Positions 40,783 through 49,897 of a stretch of 64,000 bases of DNA are shown here, in pieces (position 1 is the stretch's first letter; every line of letters starts with the position of its first letter). A program made the translations under genes and the position numbers. The stretch is from Pseudoramibacter alactolyticus. Its GTDB lineage: Bacteria; Bacillota; Clostridia; Eubacteriales; Eubacteriaceae. Under the pieces are notes generated by a model. That model was not told the DNA's origin. It saw only the letters and a program-made list of their open reading frames with translations, and ran no database searches. The stretch lies in assembly GCF_050908235.1 (NCBI RefSeq), contig NZ_CP194340.1, one strand, 5' to 3'.

Positions 40783-42060
40783 TCATTTCTTTGGTGCTGT
40801 TCCCGGCATGCGCTTCTGGGGAATGGTGATGATAACATCCGTGCCGGACGTGATGTTTTTATTGAAAGTGACACCGTAATCGGGGCCGTAATAATATTTC
40901 AGGCGTTTGTTGGTGTTACGGATGCCGATGCCCATGCCCTTTTTGCTCTCGATGTGGCGCTCTTCGTCGAGGAGCTCATCGATGCGCTCGCTGGCGATGC
41001 CGACGCCGTTGTCGATGACGTGAATTTCCACATCGTTGCCGGACAGATGAGCGCTGACGCTGATATGGGCGCCGTTTTCCCGGGCTTCTACCGCGTATTT
41101 AATGGCATTTTCGACAAAGGGCTGAATGGACATGAAAGGACAGAGCACCGTTTTGAGTTCCTTACTGATGTCGAAGTCGTAGGTCAAGCGGTCGCCCTGG
41201 CGCACCTTTTGGATGTGCAGATAGTTGCGTACATGGCGGATTTCCTCCTGGAGGGTGACAAAATCGTTTTCATCCCGGCGCATGGTGTAACGCAGCAAAT
41301 CGGAGAAACGATAGACCATATCCTGGGTTTGGTTCGCCCCTTCGATCATGGCCAGACGGCCGATGGTATTGAGCACGTTAAAAAAGAAATGGGGGTTGAT
41401 CTGGGCCTGCAGCGCCTTGAGGTTGGCCTTTTGCAAAGCGCTTTCCATGTCGCTGCGACGGTTGATTTCCTCCATAAGTTCCATGTTGGCTTCGTTAAGT
41501 TCCCGCTGCATGACGACGATCAGTTGGCGCTCTACCAGGTAATTGGCAATGGTAAAGAGCAGATCGGCGGCGGCCTGCACCCGCTCAAGGGTGGTCATGG
41601 TCACCTGGCTGCGCATGCGGGCAAGATCCTGCCGGCCGTAAAGGTTGGTGAGCTTGCCGGGAGAGCCCATGGGCAATTTGGCCATTTCCTCTTTGGGAAT
41701 CTGCACCTGTCCGGCGAGGATGGCGCCGATGTAGTTGCCTTTGGCCATGATGGGCACGGCCATGTCCACCAGACCGCCGTGACAGACATAGATGGCCGGC
41801 TTGCCGGTGCGCACCGATTCGATCCCGCCGTCGGCGTCAGAGCGCATGCAGTGTTCGTAGCATTCTGGAATTTTGCGGATATTGGTGCAAAAGTCCGTAA
41901 AATTGCTGTACTCCAAAACGGGGTTGCCTTTGTAGTCGACGATGATCGCGGCCACACCGGTCGCCGCCGAAAAGGCGTCCTGAATTTTTTGAAGCACCTC
42001 CATATCAAAAACATCTGAAATGCTCAAAATGGAAGAAGATTTGGTTTGCGTCTTCGCCAT
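40783..42060 (-). CDS. PocR-domain sensor histidine kinase, LytS/YesM type (PocR2)
   Basis: A 425-aa soluble kinase. The PocR sensing domain covers residues ~15-175 with cysteines in DFCTNIRKIPECYEHC and VCHGGLVDMAVPIM. The kinase is intact: phospho-acceptor His in QINPHFFFNVLN, N-box PFVENAIKY, G-box DNGVGI. It is the only one of the three PocR proteins in the window with all kinase motifs. It forms a pair with the downstream response regulator. A TATAAT on the minus strand at 42095-42100 is a likely -10. Confidence 0.92.
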   Translation of the reverse strand: MAKTQTKSSSILSISDVFDMEVLQKIQDAFSAATGVAAIIVDYKGNPVLEYSNFTDFCTNIRKIPECYEHCMRSDADGGIESVRTGKPAIYVCHGGLVDMAVPIMAKGNYIGAILAGQVQIPKEEMAKLPMGSPGKLTNLYGRQDLARMRSQVTMTTLERVQAAADLLFTIANYLVERQLIVVMQRELNEANMELMEEINRRSDMESALQKANLKALQAQINPHFFFNVLNTIGRLAMIEGANQTQDMVYRFSDLLRYTMRRDENDFVTLQEEIRHVRNYLHIQKVRQGDRLTYDFDISKELKTVLCPFMSIQPFVENAIKYAVEARENGAHISVSAHLSGNDVEIHVIDNGVGIASERIDELLDEERHIESKKGMGIGIRNTNKRLKYYYGPDYGVTFNKNITSGTDVIITIPQKRMPGTAPKK

Positions 42061-42425
42061 GGATGATAACGTCTCCTACTTTTAATCTCAATTCATTATA
42101 GCACAGTCGACAAAAAATTCCAGTTGCTCAGTAAAAAACAGACAAAAAATTGGCAAAATTCTATCAATTCCTGTAAAAATTTTAAATGAATGGTAAAAAA
42201 TTAAGGTTTTAAAAGCCAAAAATTATCTTTAGGGATAAAATCGGTGGGAAAAATGTAAAAACAGCGGCGCGTTTGAAATTCACTGGCCGACGGTTTGGAA
42301 TCTGCATCTTTGAAGAGGGCGCACGTGATAAAATAAAATCACACGGCGATCGGCAGCCGATCATTGGTTAAAGCAAGACAAAAAGCGCGACCGATAACGC
42401 TGCCGCGCAGGGAAAGGGGGAGACC
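42061..42425. promoter_or_regulatory. Divergent intergenic region between pocR2 and the cupin gene
   Basis: About 365 bp, AT-rich near pocR2. It contains a minus-strand TATAAT (complement of 42095-42100) and a direct repeat GACAAAAAATT at 42109-42119 and 42141-42151, 32 bp apart, next to that promoter. These could be response-regulator half sites. No gene is seen here. Confidence 0.45.
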
Positions 42426-42785
42426 ATGATTCGAAAGACACAGCGGGAGGCGGTGACCGGCCTGGCCGGCGGCAAGGGCACGATTTATATCGATCACATC
42501 GCGAGCGAGCGGGAGCTCATGGGTCACGCGAAGATGTATGCCCGGGTGACGCTGCCGCCGGGAACGTCCATCGGCGTCCATACCCATACCGGTGAAACAG
42601 AGCCTTATTTTATCGTGGAGGGCGTCGGCGACTTTACCGATAACGACGGATCGGTAACGCCGGTGGTGCCCGGGGACTGCTGCGTGATCGTGCCGGGGCA
42701 GTGCCACGGCATCGCTAATCCTTATAACGGAAATCTGGTATTCATGGCGCTGATTTATTACGATGATCAGCCGAGGCAGGTGTGA
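42426..42785 (+). CDS. Small cupin-domain protein
   Basis: A 119-aa single cupin. Motif 1 reads GTSIGVHTHTGETEPYFIVEGVG (His-x-His and Glu metal ligands) and motif 2 PGDCCVIVPGQCHGIAN. RBS AAAGGGGGAGA. One base separates its stop from the flavin-reductase start, so they are translationally linked. Substrate unknown; it may be a sugar or aldehyde-binding accessory. Confidence 0.85.
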   Translation: MIRKTQREAVTGLAGGKGTIYIDHIASERELMGHAKMYARVTLPPGTSIGVHTHTGETEPYFIVEGVGDFTDNDGSVTPVVPGDCCVIVPGQCHGIANPYNGNLVFMALIYYDDQPRQV

Positions 42786-42786
42786 G

Positions 42787-43317
42787 ATGCGGCATTCTCA
42801 GGATTTTAAAGCGCTGAAGATCAATCCGTTTAAATTGTTTGACGAAGATTGGGGATTGGTGACGGCAGGCACGCCGGCAGATTTCAACACCATGACCATC
42901 GGCTGGGGGACCATGGGTTCCATCTGGGGCAAGCCCGGCCAGACCAGGCCTGTCGTCACGGTATATGTGAAGCCCGTCCGGCACACCTTCGGCTATCTCA
43001 ACGCGAACGAGATGTTCACGGTTAGCTTTTTTGATGCGGCGTATCACAGGGATCTGATGACCCTCGGCACCCTCAGCGGCCGGGACGGCGACAAGGTGGC
43101 GGCGACGCAGCTCACGCCGGAGGCGGTGAATCTGCCGGCCGGCGGCCGGACGGTAACGTTCCGGGAAGCGAAGCTGACCCTGGTGTGCCAAAAGTTGTAC
43201 GCCCAGGATTTAGATATCAACCGCATTCCCGTCGACGTGGTCGCGGGGTTTTATGCGGAGGAAGCGCCCCACCGTCAATACATCGGTCAGGTGACGGATA
43301 TGCTGATGCCGGATTGA
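42787..43317 (+). CDS. Flavin reductase-like FMN-binding protein
   Basis: A 176-aa protein of the flavin-reductase/FMN split-barrel family: DWGLVTAGTPADFNTMTIGWGTMGSIWGKP is the typical start, followed by RHTFGYLNANEMFTVSFFD. Members bind FMN and act as flavin reductases or oxidoreductases in anaerobes. It lies in a short operon with a cupin and a PfpI-family protein. Confidence 0.85.
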   Translation: MRHSQDFKALKINPFKLFDEDWGLVTAGTPADFNTMTIGWGTMGSIWGKPGQTRPVVTVYVKPVRHTFGYLNANEMFTVSFFDAAYHRDLMTLGTLSGRDGDKVAATQLTPEAVNLPAGGRTVTFREAKLTLVCQKLYAQDLDINRIPVDVVAGFYAEEAPHRQYIGQVTDMLMPD

Positions 43318-43340
43318 GGACAGCCGATAAGGAAGGGAAA

Positions 43341-43904
43341 ATGAAAAAAATTTTAATGATCGCCGGCGATTTTGCCGAGGATTACGAAGTGATGGTGCCC
43401 TATCAGGCGCTGAGCGTCTGCGGTTTTGCGGTGGACGTGGTCTGTCCGGACAAAAAAGCGGGGGAAACCATAAAAACGGCGATCCACGATTTTCTCGGCG
43501 ATCAGACTTATGTGGAGATGCCCGGGCATCGGTTTGCGTTGAACAAAGATTTCGAGGCGGTGCGCTGCGCTGATTATGACGGGCTCTATCTCACCGGCGG
43601 CCGCGCGCCGGAGTATCTGCGTCTGGATGCGCGGGTGATTGAGATTGTCCGGACGTTCATGGTGCATAATCTGCCGGTGGCGGCCATTTGCCACGGCATT
43701 CAGATTTTGACGGCCGCTGACGTTCTTGACGGGCGCAGGCTCACGGCCTACCCGGCGGTGGCGCCGGAGATCGTCCTGGCCGGCGGCACCTATATTGAGG
43801 CAGCGGCAGATGAGGCCGTGACCGACGGCAATTTGGTGACATCGCCGGCCTGGCCGGGCAATACGGCGATTTTAAAAGCTTTTATTGCAAAATTCGGCGC
43901 GTGA
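43341..43904 (+). CDS. DJ-1/PfpI-family protein
   Basis: A 187-aa class-I-glutamine-amidotransferase-like fold with the nucleophile elbow AAICHGIQIL (Cys, His) and an early acidic residue (DFAEDYEVMVP). Members act as glyoxalase III/deglycase-like or proteolytic enzymes and often protect against reactive aldehydes, which would suit a cell making propionaldehyde or 3-hydroxypropionaldehyde. RBS AAGGAAGG. Confidence 0.88.
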   Translation: MKKILMIAGDFAEDYEVMVPYQALSVCGFAVDVVCPDKKAGETIKTAIHDFLGDQTYVEMPGHRFALNKDFEAVRCADYDGLYLTGGRAPEYLRLDARVIEIVRTFMVHNLPVAAICHGIQILTAADVLDGRRLTAYPAVAPEIVLAGGTYIEAAADEAVTDGNLVTSPAWPGNTAILKAFIAKFGA

Positions 43905-43929
43905 GCGAGGCGGAAAGAGAGGAAGGCCG

Positions 43930-44112
43930 ATGGATGAAGTGACGTTCAGACGGTTGATGCGGGAGAGCGGCATCCCCCAGGCCGAAACCGAGCGGACCAT
44001 TCGCATGGTGGAAGCGGTGCGCGCCGGTGATCCGGCGGCGGATATCCATATTCCCATCGACTATACCCGGGTGTTTGAAGGGATGTGCGTGACCCGGGAA
44101 AAGCGTGGATGA
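43930..44112 (+). CDS. Small 60-aa conserved-looking protein
   Basis: ATG 43930 follows GAGGAAGG and encodes an acidic/basic helical protein (FRRLMRESGIPQAETERTIRMVEAV...IPIDYTRVFEG in parts). It lies 25 bp after the PfpI gene and before a terminator, as the last gene of the cupin operon. I do not recognise the family. Confidence 0.55.
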   Translation: MDEVTFRRLMRESGIPQAETERTIRMVEAVRAGDPAADIHIPIDYTRVFEGMCVTREKRG

Positions 44113-44170
44113 TCAGCGGCCGTGATGTGCGGCACAGATAAGCCAAGCGTTACGGGCAACGGCCAATGCG

Positions 44171-44205
44171 AAAGCTCCCCGACGGATTGTGTCGGGGGGC
44201 TTTTT
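44171..44205 (+). terminator. Terminator of the cupin-flavin reductase-PfpI operon
   Basis: AAAGCTCCCCGAC pairs with GTCGGGGGGCTTT (one G-U) and is followed by TT. Confidence 0.85.
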
Positions 44206-44451
44206 GAATGGCGGAAAAAGCCGTCGGCCGGCATAAAGGGATCGGAAAAAAGAAAAGTGCAAAAAAGTTTCGGCGCGGGTCATAAAAATACAGAAAGGGT
44301 CTTAAAAATGCAAAAAAATGGTTTGAAGGGTGTTCTCGGCCCTTTTCGCTCCCATCGTATAATGAAAACAGAAATGACGACCTGCGTGGATGGCGTTTTT
44401 TCTCAAGCAAAAAAGCTTGACCAAAAATCAATTTTTTATGAGGAGGCTAAT

Positions 44452-47043
44452 ATGGCTATTGCAAAAGGATTCAGCGAACCGACTGATCGCATTAAACAGC
44501 TTAAAGCGCGCATCATCGACGCGATGCCGACGGTTGAAGCGGACCGTGCGGAGCTGCTCACCGAAGCGTACAAAAAGTATGAAGGTGCGACACCGGTGAT
44601 TCGTAATGCCCGCGCGAATGAAGCGATCTTTAACGGCATTCCGGTGACGATTCGTCCGGGGGAACTGATCGTCGGCGCGCTGACCGTCACGGACCGCGGC
44701 TGCCAGATTTATCCTGAATTTTCTTACGACTGGGTCGAAGCCGAATTTGACACCATGGCGACCCGCAAATGCGACCCGTTTGAAATTCCGGAGGACACCA
44801 AGCGCCGTCTGTCGGAAGTGTTCAAATACTGGCCGGGCAAAACCAACTCGGATCTCGCCCATTCGCTGATGTCCGATAAAGCGCTCGAATGTCAGGCGGA
44901 AGGGGTTTTCACCGTCGGCAACTATTATTTTGGGGGGATCGGCCACGTCTGCGTTGATTATGGCAAGGTGCTGAGAGTCGGTTTTTCCGGCATCGTCAAG
45001 GAAGCGGCCGAAAAGAAAGCGGCCCTCGATCCGGAAGATCCGGAAACCATCGTCAAGACCCAGTTTTACGATGCGGTGATCATCACCTATAACGCGGCGA
45101 TTAATCTCGCGCACCGCTACGCGGCAAAGGCCCTCGAAATGGCCCAGACCGAAATCAACCCGCAGCGCAAGAAAGAGCTTCTGCAGATCGCTCAGAACTG
45201 CGCGAATGTGCCGGAAAAACCGGCGCAGAACTTCTGGGAAGCCTGCCAGGCTTTCTGGTTTGTGCAGCTGATCATGCATCTCGAATCCTCCGGACACTCC
45301 ATTTCGCCGGGGCGCTTCGACCAATATATGTATCCCTATTACCAGAACGACACCATCGACCGCGACTTTGCCCAGGAACTGGTAGACTGCATCTTTATCA
45401 AGCTCAACGACCTGAACAAAACCCGCGACGCCATTTCCGACGAGCTCTTTGCCGGATACGCGATCTTCCAGAACATGTGCGCCGGCGGTCAGACGCCGGA
45501 AGGGCTCGATGCCACCAACGACGTTTCCTACATGCAGCTGGATGCCATTGCCCATGTCGGGCTGCCCCAGCCATCGATGTCCATTCGTTACTGGGACGGC
45601 ACGCCGGATGAATTCCTGCTCCGCGCCTGCGAAGTGGTTCGTCTGGGTCACGGCCTGCCGGCGATGTATTCCGATGAAGTTGCGATCCCGATGCTCGAAA
45701 ACGACGGCGTCTGCCTCGAGGATGCCCGCGACTGGCTGCCGATCGGCTGTGTCGAGCCGCAGCCCCAGCATAAGGCCGACGGCTGGCACGACGCCGCTTT
45801 CTTCAACTGCTGCAAGGTGCTCGATATCACCCTGCACAACGGGAAGAGCCGCGGCAAGCAGCTCGGGCCGAAGACCGGCGAAATGACCGAAATGCAAACC
45901 TTCGAGGATTTTGTCAAGGCTTATGAAGAACAGATGAAATTCTTCGTGCATTACCTGGTCGAATCTGACAACTGTGTGGACTACGCCCACATGATGAACA
46001 TGCCGATGCCCTTCGAATCCGCGCTGGTGGACGGCTGTCTCGACAAGGGAAAATCCGTTCAGGAAGGAGCCGCGAAGTATAACTTTACCGGGCCGCAGGC
46101 CTTCGGGACCGCGGACGTCATCGACTCTTTCGTCGCCGTGAAGCAAAACGTCTTTGAAGATCACAAATACACCATGGCGGAAATGATGGACGCCATCGAC
46201 AACAACTTTGGCTACACCGTCGATCCGAATTTCAACCCGACGGGTTCCGACCGGGAACAGGGCTGCGGCACCGCTCCGGCATCCGCCGGCGGCGGCAGCA
46301 CCCGCTCCGCGATGGAACAGAAAGTCTGGGAAGTGGTTCAGTCGGTGCTGGGCGAAAGCAACGCGATTGATCTATCGGCGCTGAACGGCGGCGAACCGGT
46401 GGTCACCGGCGCATCCGCCGGCAGCGATCAGCTTGCCAAGTGGAATAAGATTCATAAGCAAATGCTGAGCGCACCGCATTTTGGCAACGACATTCCGGAA
46501 GTCGACCTGCTCGGCCGCCGCGTCACCAAAATCTATTCCAGCGAAGTTCACGGCCAGAAGAACCCCCGCGGCGGGATCTATCACGCCGGCTGCTACACCG
46601 TTTCTGCCAACGTCGGGATGGGCCGCGATGTCGACGCTCTGCCGGACGGCCGCCTGGCACAGTCGGCGCTGTCCGACAACATTTCGCCGCGCCACGGCTT
46701 TGACGTCAGCGGGCCGACCGCAGCCAATGCGTCCTCCGCGACCATCGACGCCCTGGACTTCGGGAATGGGACCCTGCTCAACCAGAAGCTGCTGCCGTCG
46801 GCCGTCGCCGGTGACGAAGGTCTCAAGCGCTTCGCGGCACTGGTGCGCGCCTACTTCGATCACAAGGGTTATCATATCCAGTTCAACATCGTCAACAGAG
46901 AGTCCCTGCTTGAAGCGCAGGCGCATCCGGAACAGCATAAGGATCTGATCGTCCGCGTCGCCGGCTATTCGGCACAATTCGTCGTGCTTGCCAAGGACGT
47001 TCAGGATGACATCATTGCCCGGACAGAACAGACATTCGAATAA
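44452..47043 (+). CDS. Glycyl radical diol dehydratase, GRE3 (B12-independent glycerol/1,2-propanediol dehydratase type)
   Basis: An 863-aa GRE. ATG 44452 is set by AGGAGG five bases upstream; the reading from 44122 is not coding. It carries GCVEP, VRVAGYSAQFV (Gly ~838) and the full glycerol-dehydratase site as I remember it: GGIGHV, SGHSISPGR, and GWHDAAFFN. An insert of ~75 residues (~590-664) absent from the 787-aa C. butyricum enzyme holds Gly/Ser-rich linkers around an amphipathic helix (AMEQKVWEVVQSVLGES), like a BMC encapsulation peptide. It is followed 23 bp later by its activase. Product: propionaldehyde or 3-hydroxypropionaldehyde inside the compartment. A TATAAT lies at 44358-44363. 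Confidence 0.87.
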   Translation: MAIAKGFSEPTDRIKQLKARIIDAMPTVEADRAELLTEAYKKYEGATPVIRNARANEAIFNGIPVTIRPGELIVGALTVTDRGCQIYPEFSYDWVEAEFDTMATRKCDPFEIPEDTKRRLSEVFKYWPGKTNSDLAHSLMSDKALECQAEGVFTVGNYYFGGIGHVCVDYGKVLRVGFSGIVKEAAEKKAALDPEDPETIVKTQFYDAVIITYNAAINLAHRYAAKALEMAQTEINPQRKKELLQIAQNCANVPEKPAQNFWEACQAFWFVQLIMHLESSGHSISPGRFDQYMYPYYQNDTIDRDFAQELVDCIFIKLNDLNKTRDAISDELFAGYAIFQNMCAGGQTPEGLDATNDVSYMQLDAIAHVGLPQPSMSIRYWDGTPDEFLLRACEVVRLGHGLPAMYSDEVAIPMLENDGVCLEDARDWLPIGCVEPQPQHKADGWHDAAFFNCCKVLDITLHNGKSRGKQLGPKTGEMTEMQTFEDFVKAYEEQMKFFVHYLVESDNCVDYAHMMNMPMPFESALVDGCLDKGKSVQEGAAKYNFTGPQAFGTADVIDSFVAVKQNVFEDHKYTMAEMMDAIDNNFGYTVDPNFNPTGSDREQGCGTAPASAGGGSTRSAMEQKVWEVVQSVLGESNAIDLSALNGGEPVVTGASAGSDQLAKWNKIHKQMLSAPHFGNDIPEVDLLGRRVTKIYSSEVHGQKNPRGGIYHAGCYTVSANVGMGRDVDALPDGRLAQSALSDNISPRHGFDVSGPTAANASSATIDALDFGNGTLLNQKLLPSAVAGDEGLKRFAALVRAYFDHKGYHIQFNIVNRESLLEAQAHPEQHKDLIVRVAGYSAQFVVLAKDVQDDIIARTEQTFE

Positions 47044-47066
47044 GTAAAACGATTGGAGGCGCCGCG

Positions 47067-47999
47067 TTGAGGTCCGTGAATATTGACTATGCATTAGAAG
47101 GGGACGTATTTAATATACAACGCTTCTCCCTCAATGACGGTCCCGGTATCCGAACGATCGTATTCCTGAAAGGTTGTCCGCTGCGCTGTTGGTGGTGCTG
47201 CAACCCGGAATCCCAAAAACTGCGTCCGGTCATTCTTTACGATGTGGTGAGCTGCATCCATTGCGGCTCCTGCCTGAAAGTGTGCCCGGAGCCGGGGGCT
47301 CTGTCCCCGGAAAACCCCGCCTTTGTCGATTATCAAAAATGTACGGGCTGCGGCGAATGTGTCGCCGTCTGCCCGGCGGGGGCCTTGGCGCAGAAGGGCA
47401 AGAAAATGACGGTGCAGCAGGTGATTCGCGAAGTGAAAAAAGATGCCGCATATTATCGCCGGACCGGCGGCGGCATCACCATTTCCGGCGGAGAGCCGCT
47501 GATGCAGTACCGCTTCACGGCGGAGATTTTAAAAGCCGGACAGGCCCAAGGCTGGAACACGGCGATCGAAACCACCGGATACACCTATGAAGAGGCGGCA
47601 CTCGATGCCGTGCTGCCGTATTTGGATCTCGCATTGATGGACGCGAAAGCGCCCAACGATGAGCTCCACAAAAAATTTACCGGCGTCAGCAACGAGGTGA
47701 TCAAAAAGAATGCCCGGCGCATCGCGAAGGAGGCGGGGAACACCATCATCCGCGTTCCGACCATTCCGGGCGTCAACGCATCCGCGGAAACCATCCGCGA
47801 GATCGCGGACTTTGCGAAGGATCTCGGTGTGAAGGAAGTGCATCTGCTGCCCTATCACAAATTGGGTGAAAATAAATATCATCTGATGGGGTTGGAATAT
47901 AAAATGCCGGAGGATACCAAGACGCCAAACAGAGAAGAGATGGCCGCTTTTAAAAAAGTGGTTGAATCGGCAGGGCTCGCTTGCAAGATCGGGGGGTAA
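47067..47999 (+). CDS. Glycyl radical enzyme activase with ferredoxin domain
   Basis: A 310-aa radical SAM enzyme starting at TTG 47067 behind GGAGG. CX3CX2C is in KGCPLRCWWC, followed by a two-cluster ferredoxin insert (CIHCGSCLKVCPEPG and CTGCGECVAVCPAGA), ISGGEPL, and the signature LLPYHKLGENKYHLMG. It generates the glycyl radical on GRE3 and is the only candidate in the window for GRE1, which has no activase of its own. The metK gene in the same block may provide its SAM. Confidence 0.93.
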   Translation: MRSVNIDYALEGDVFNIQRFSLNDGPGIRTIVFLKGCPLRCWWCCNPESQKLRPVILYDVVSCIHCGSCLKVCPEPGALSPENPAFVDYQKCTGCGECVAVCPAGALAQKGKKMTVQQVIREVKKDAAYYRRTGGGITISGGEPLMQYRFTAEILKAGQAQGWNTAIETTGYTYEEAALDAVLPYLDLALMDAKAPNDELHKKFTGVSNEVIKKNARRIAKEAGNTIIRVPTIPGVNASAETIREIADFAKDLGVKEVHLLPYHKLGENKYHLMGLEYKMPEDTKTPNREEMAAFKKVVESAGLACKIGG

Positions 48000-48249
48000 A
48001 CCGGTCGCGCAAGCGCACGCTGCCAAAAGATGGTTAAAAACATGAATGGATCAGGCTGAACGCGTCGGTCGGCGCGCAGTCTGTGGCTAACCAACCGGTT
48101 TTAAATTGTTGAACACAGCCGAAAGGCTGGTTCAAATAAAGCAGGAAGGAAAGCTGATTTCGCTTGAGGCGCCAAATGTGGGAACCCTTCGGGGATTTTG
48201 ACGATTCAAGTCGGACGGCAATACCAGAGCTTCCTGATTTTTGGTCTCG

Positions 48250-48284
48250 TGGGGTCCTGGCTGCTTTGCTGGGATCCCATTTTT
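48250..48284 (+). terminator. Terminator-like hairpin between the activase and aldehyde dehydrogenase genes
   Basis: TGGGGTCC pairs with GGGATCCCA (one G-U) around a 13-base loop, followed by TTTT. It would reduce readthrough from GRE3-activase into the aldehyde dehydrogenase. The 48000-48380 gap otherwise holds no gene I can support. Confidence 0.6.
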
Positions 48285-48382
48285 GCATGAAGCATTGGAT
48301 AAAAGCATTTTGAAAAAACAGCAAGATAAAAATATCGGTCAAGGCATCGCGATGATGCCGGAGAAGAAAGGGGGAAGTATTG

Positions 48383-49684
48383 ATGGAATCAACCGTTGGC
48401 AACCTGGCGCTTAAGGCCCGGGCGGCCTTTAAACAATTTGCGGGTAAGCCCCTGAAAGACAGAGAGGCGGTGATCCGAGCCATTCGTATGGTGCTGGCGA
48501 GCGAGGCAGAGGATCTGGCTCGCCGCGCTTTTAATGAAACGGGCATGGGCATCGTTGCCGACAAGCAGGAGAAAATTGCACTCGCAATCCATCAGACGCC
48601 GGGCACGGAGGATCTTATTACGGAGGTGGTGACCAACGACGACGGCATGGTTCTTTACGAACTGTCGGCTTTCGGGGTGGTGTGCGCGGTGCATCCGGCG
48701 ACCAATCCGGCGGCGATGCTTATCAACATCACGATTTCGGCACTGGCGGCGGGCAACGCGGTGATTCACTGCGCCCATCCGAGGGCGCTCGAAACGAGCA
48801 AGCATATCGTCGCGTTGATGAACGAAACCGCCAGGCGCGTTCTGGGCATCGATCATTTAATTGGCATCCTGCCCACCGGCGGCATGCAGGCCATCCAGGA
48901 AATGATGAACCATCCGGATGTGGACATGATCGTGATGACAGGCTCGCACACGGCGGTGAGCCGCGCCTGCAGTGCCGACAAAAAGGTCATCGGCGCAGGA
49001 CCGGCCAACCCGCCGGTGATCGTCGACGAAACGGCCAACGTGATCAAGGCGGCGGAGGACATTGTGAAATCCGCATCTTTTGACAATAATTTAATGTGCG
49101 TAACGGAAAAGGCCATTGTCGCGGTGAACGCCATCGCCGATACCCTGGCGAGAGAAATGGAAGCCTGCGGCGCACAATATATTGAGGCGCCGGAGGATAT
49201 TGAAAAACTGACCCGCGCCATCATCGACGGCGATATGCAGCCGCGCAAGGTTTTTGACGGCCGCAATGCGGAAGATATCCTCGAATCGGCGGGCATTCCG
49301 GCCAAGCCCGGGGTGAAGCTCGTCGTCGTGCGCGCGGCGCCGGAGCATCCCTTTGTCACGAAGGAACTCAAGATGCCGGTGGTGCCGATGGTGCGCACCG
49401 CCAATTTTGACGAGGCCGTGGCGGCGGCGCTGGCCATTGAGCAAGGCTGCCATCACACGGCGATGCTCCACAGTCAATCCATTGAGCGGCTCAACTATGC
49501 AGCTAAGATCATGCAGACGTCGGTCTTTGTGAAGAACGGGCCGGGATATGCGGGCATCGGCTATCAAATGGACGCGCCCTGCTCCTTTGCCGTCGCCACG
49601 AAAACGGGGGAAGGCACCGTCACGGCCAGACACTTCGGCCGTCGCCGCCGCTGCTTCCTGACAGAAGCTTTCACCATTCGCTGA
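48383..49684 (+). CDS. CoA-acylating aldehyde dehydrogenase, short form lacking the encapsulation peptide
   Basis: A 433-aa PduP/EutE/CutF-family enzyme that converts propionaldehyde-type aldehydes to acyl-CoA. The catalytic Cys is in DNNLMCVTEKAIV and the fold continues to a normal C-terminus (GRRRRCFLTEAFTIR). Compared with PduP at 63484, it starts about 45 residues later and so has no N-terminal amphipathic targeting helix; no C-terminal extension is present either. ATG 48383 follows AAAGGGGG. It stands between the GRE3 activase and the PocR3 regulator. Confidence 0.9.
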   Translation: MESTVGNLALKARAAFKQFAGKPLKDREAVIRAIRMVLASEAEDLARRAFNETGMGIVADKQEKIALAIHQTPGTEDLITEVVTNDDGMVLYELSAFGVVCAVHPATNPAAMLINITISALAAGNAVIHCAHPRALETSKHIVALMNETARRVLGIDHLIGILPTGGMQAIQEMMNHPDVDMIVMTGSHTAVSRACSADKKVIGAGPANPPVIVDETANVIKAAEDIVKSASFDNNLMCVTEKAIVAVNAIADTLAREMEACGAQYIEAPEDIEKLTRAIIDGDMQPRKVFDGRNAEDILESAGIPAKPGVKLVVVRAAPEHPFVTKELKMPVVPMVRTANFDEAVAAALAIEQGCHHTAMLHSQSIERLNYAAKIMQTSVFVKNGPGYAGIGYQMDAPCSFAVATKTGEGTVTARHFGRRRRCFLTEAFTIR

Positions 49685-49897
49685 CACCGCGGGCGCCCTG
49701 TAAAAATGTAAAAAACAAACCTTTTAAAGCAGTCGGGATATTGAAACGTGCATCGCATTTCTGTTAAAATGAAACTGGCCGTCGGCAAATAGCCGAGAAC
49801 TTCCCAAAGGGGCACCGTCCGGTGTTTTAAAGGGGGCATTTGATCGGAAACGATCGAAGAAAGATTAAAGAATGTGCGAAGAAAAAGAGGGAATGCG

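Noticed and set aside
48000..48290. T-box riboswitch in the gap before the aldehyde dehydrogenase
   Set aside because: A terminator-like hairpin is present, but the conserved T-box bulge sequence and an upstream specifier stem are not seen, and the downstream gene is not an amino-acid gene.
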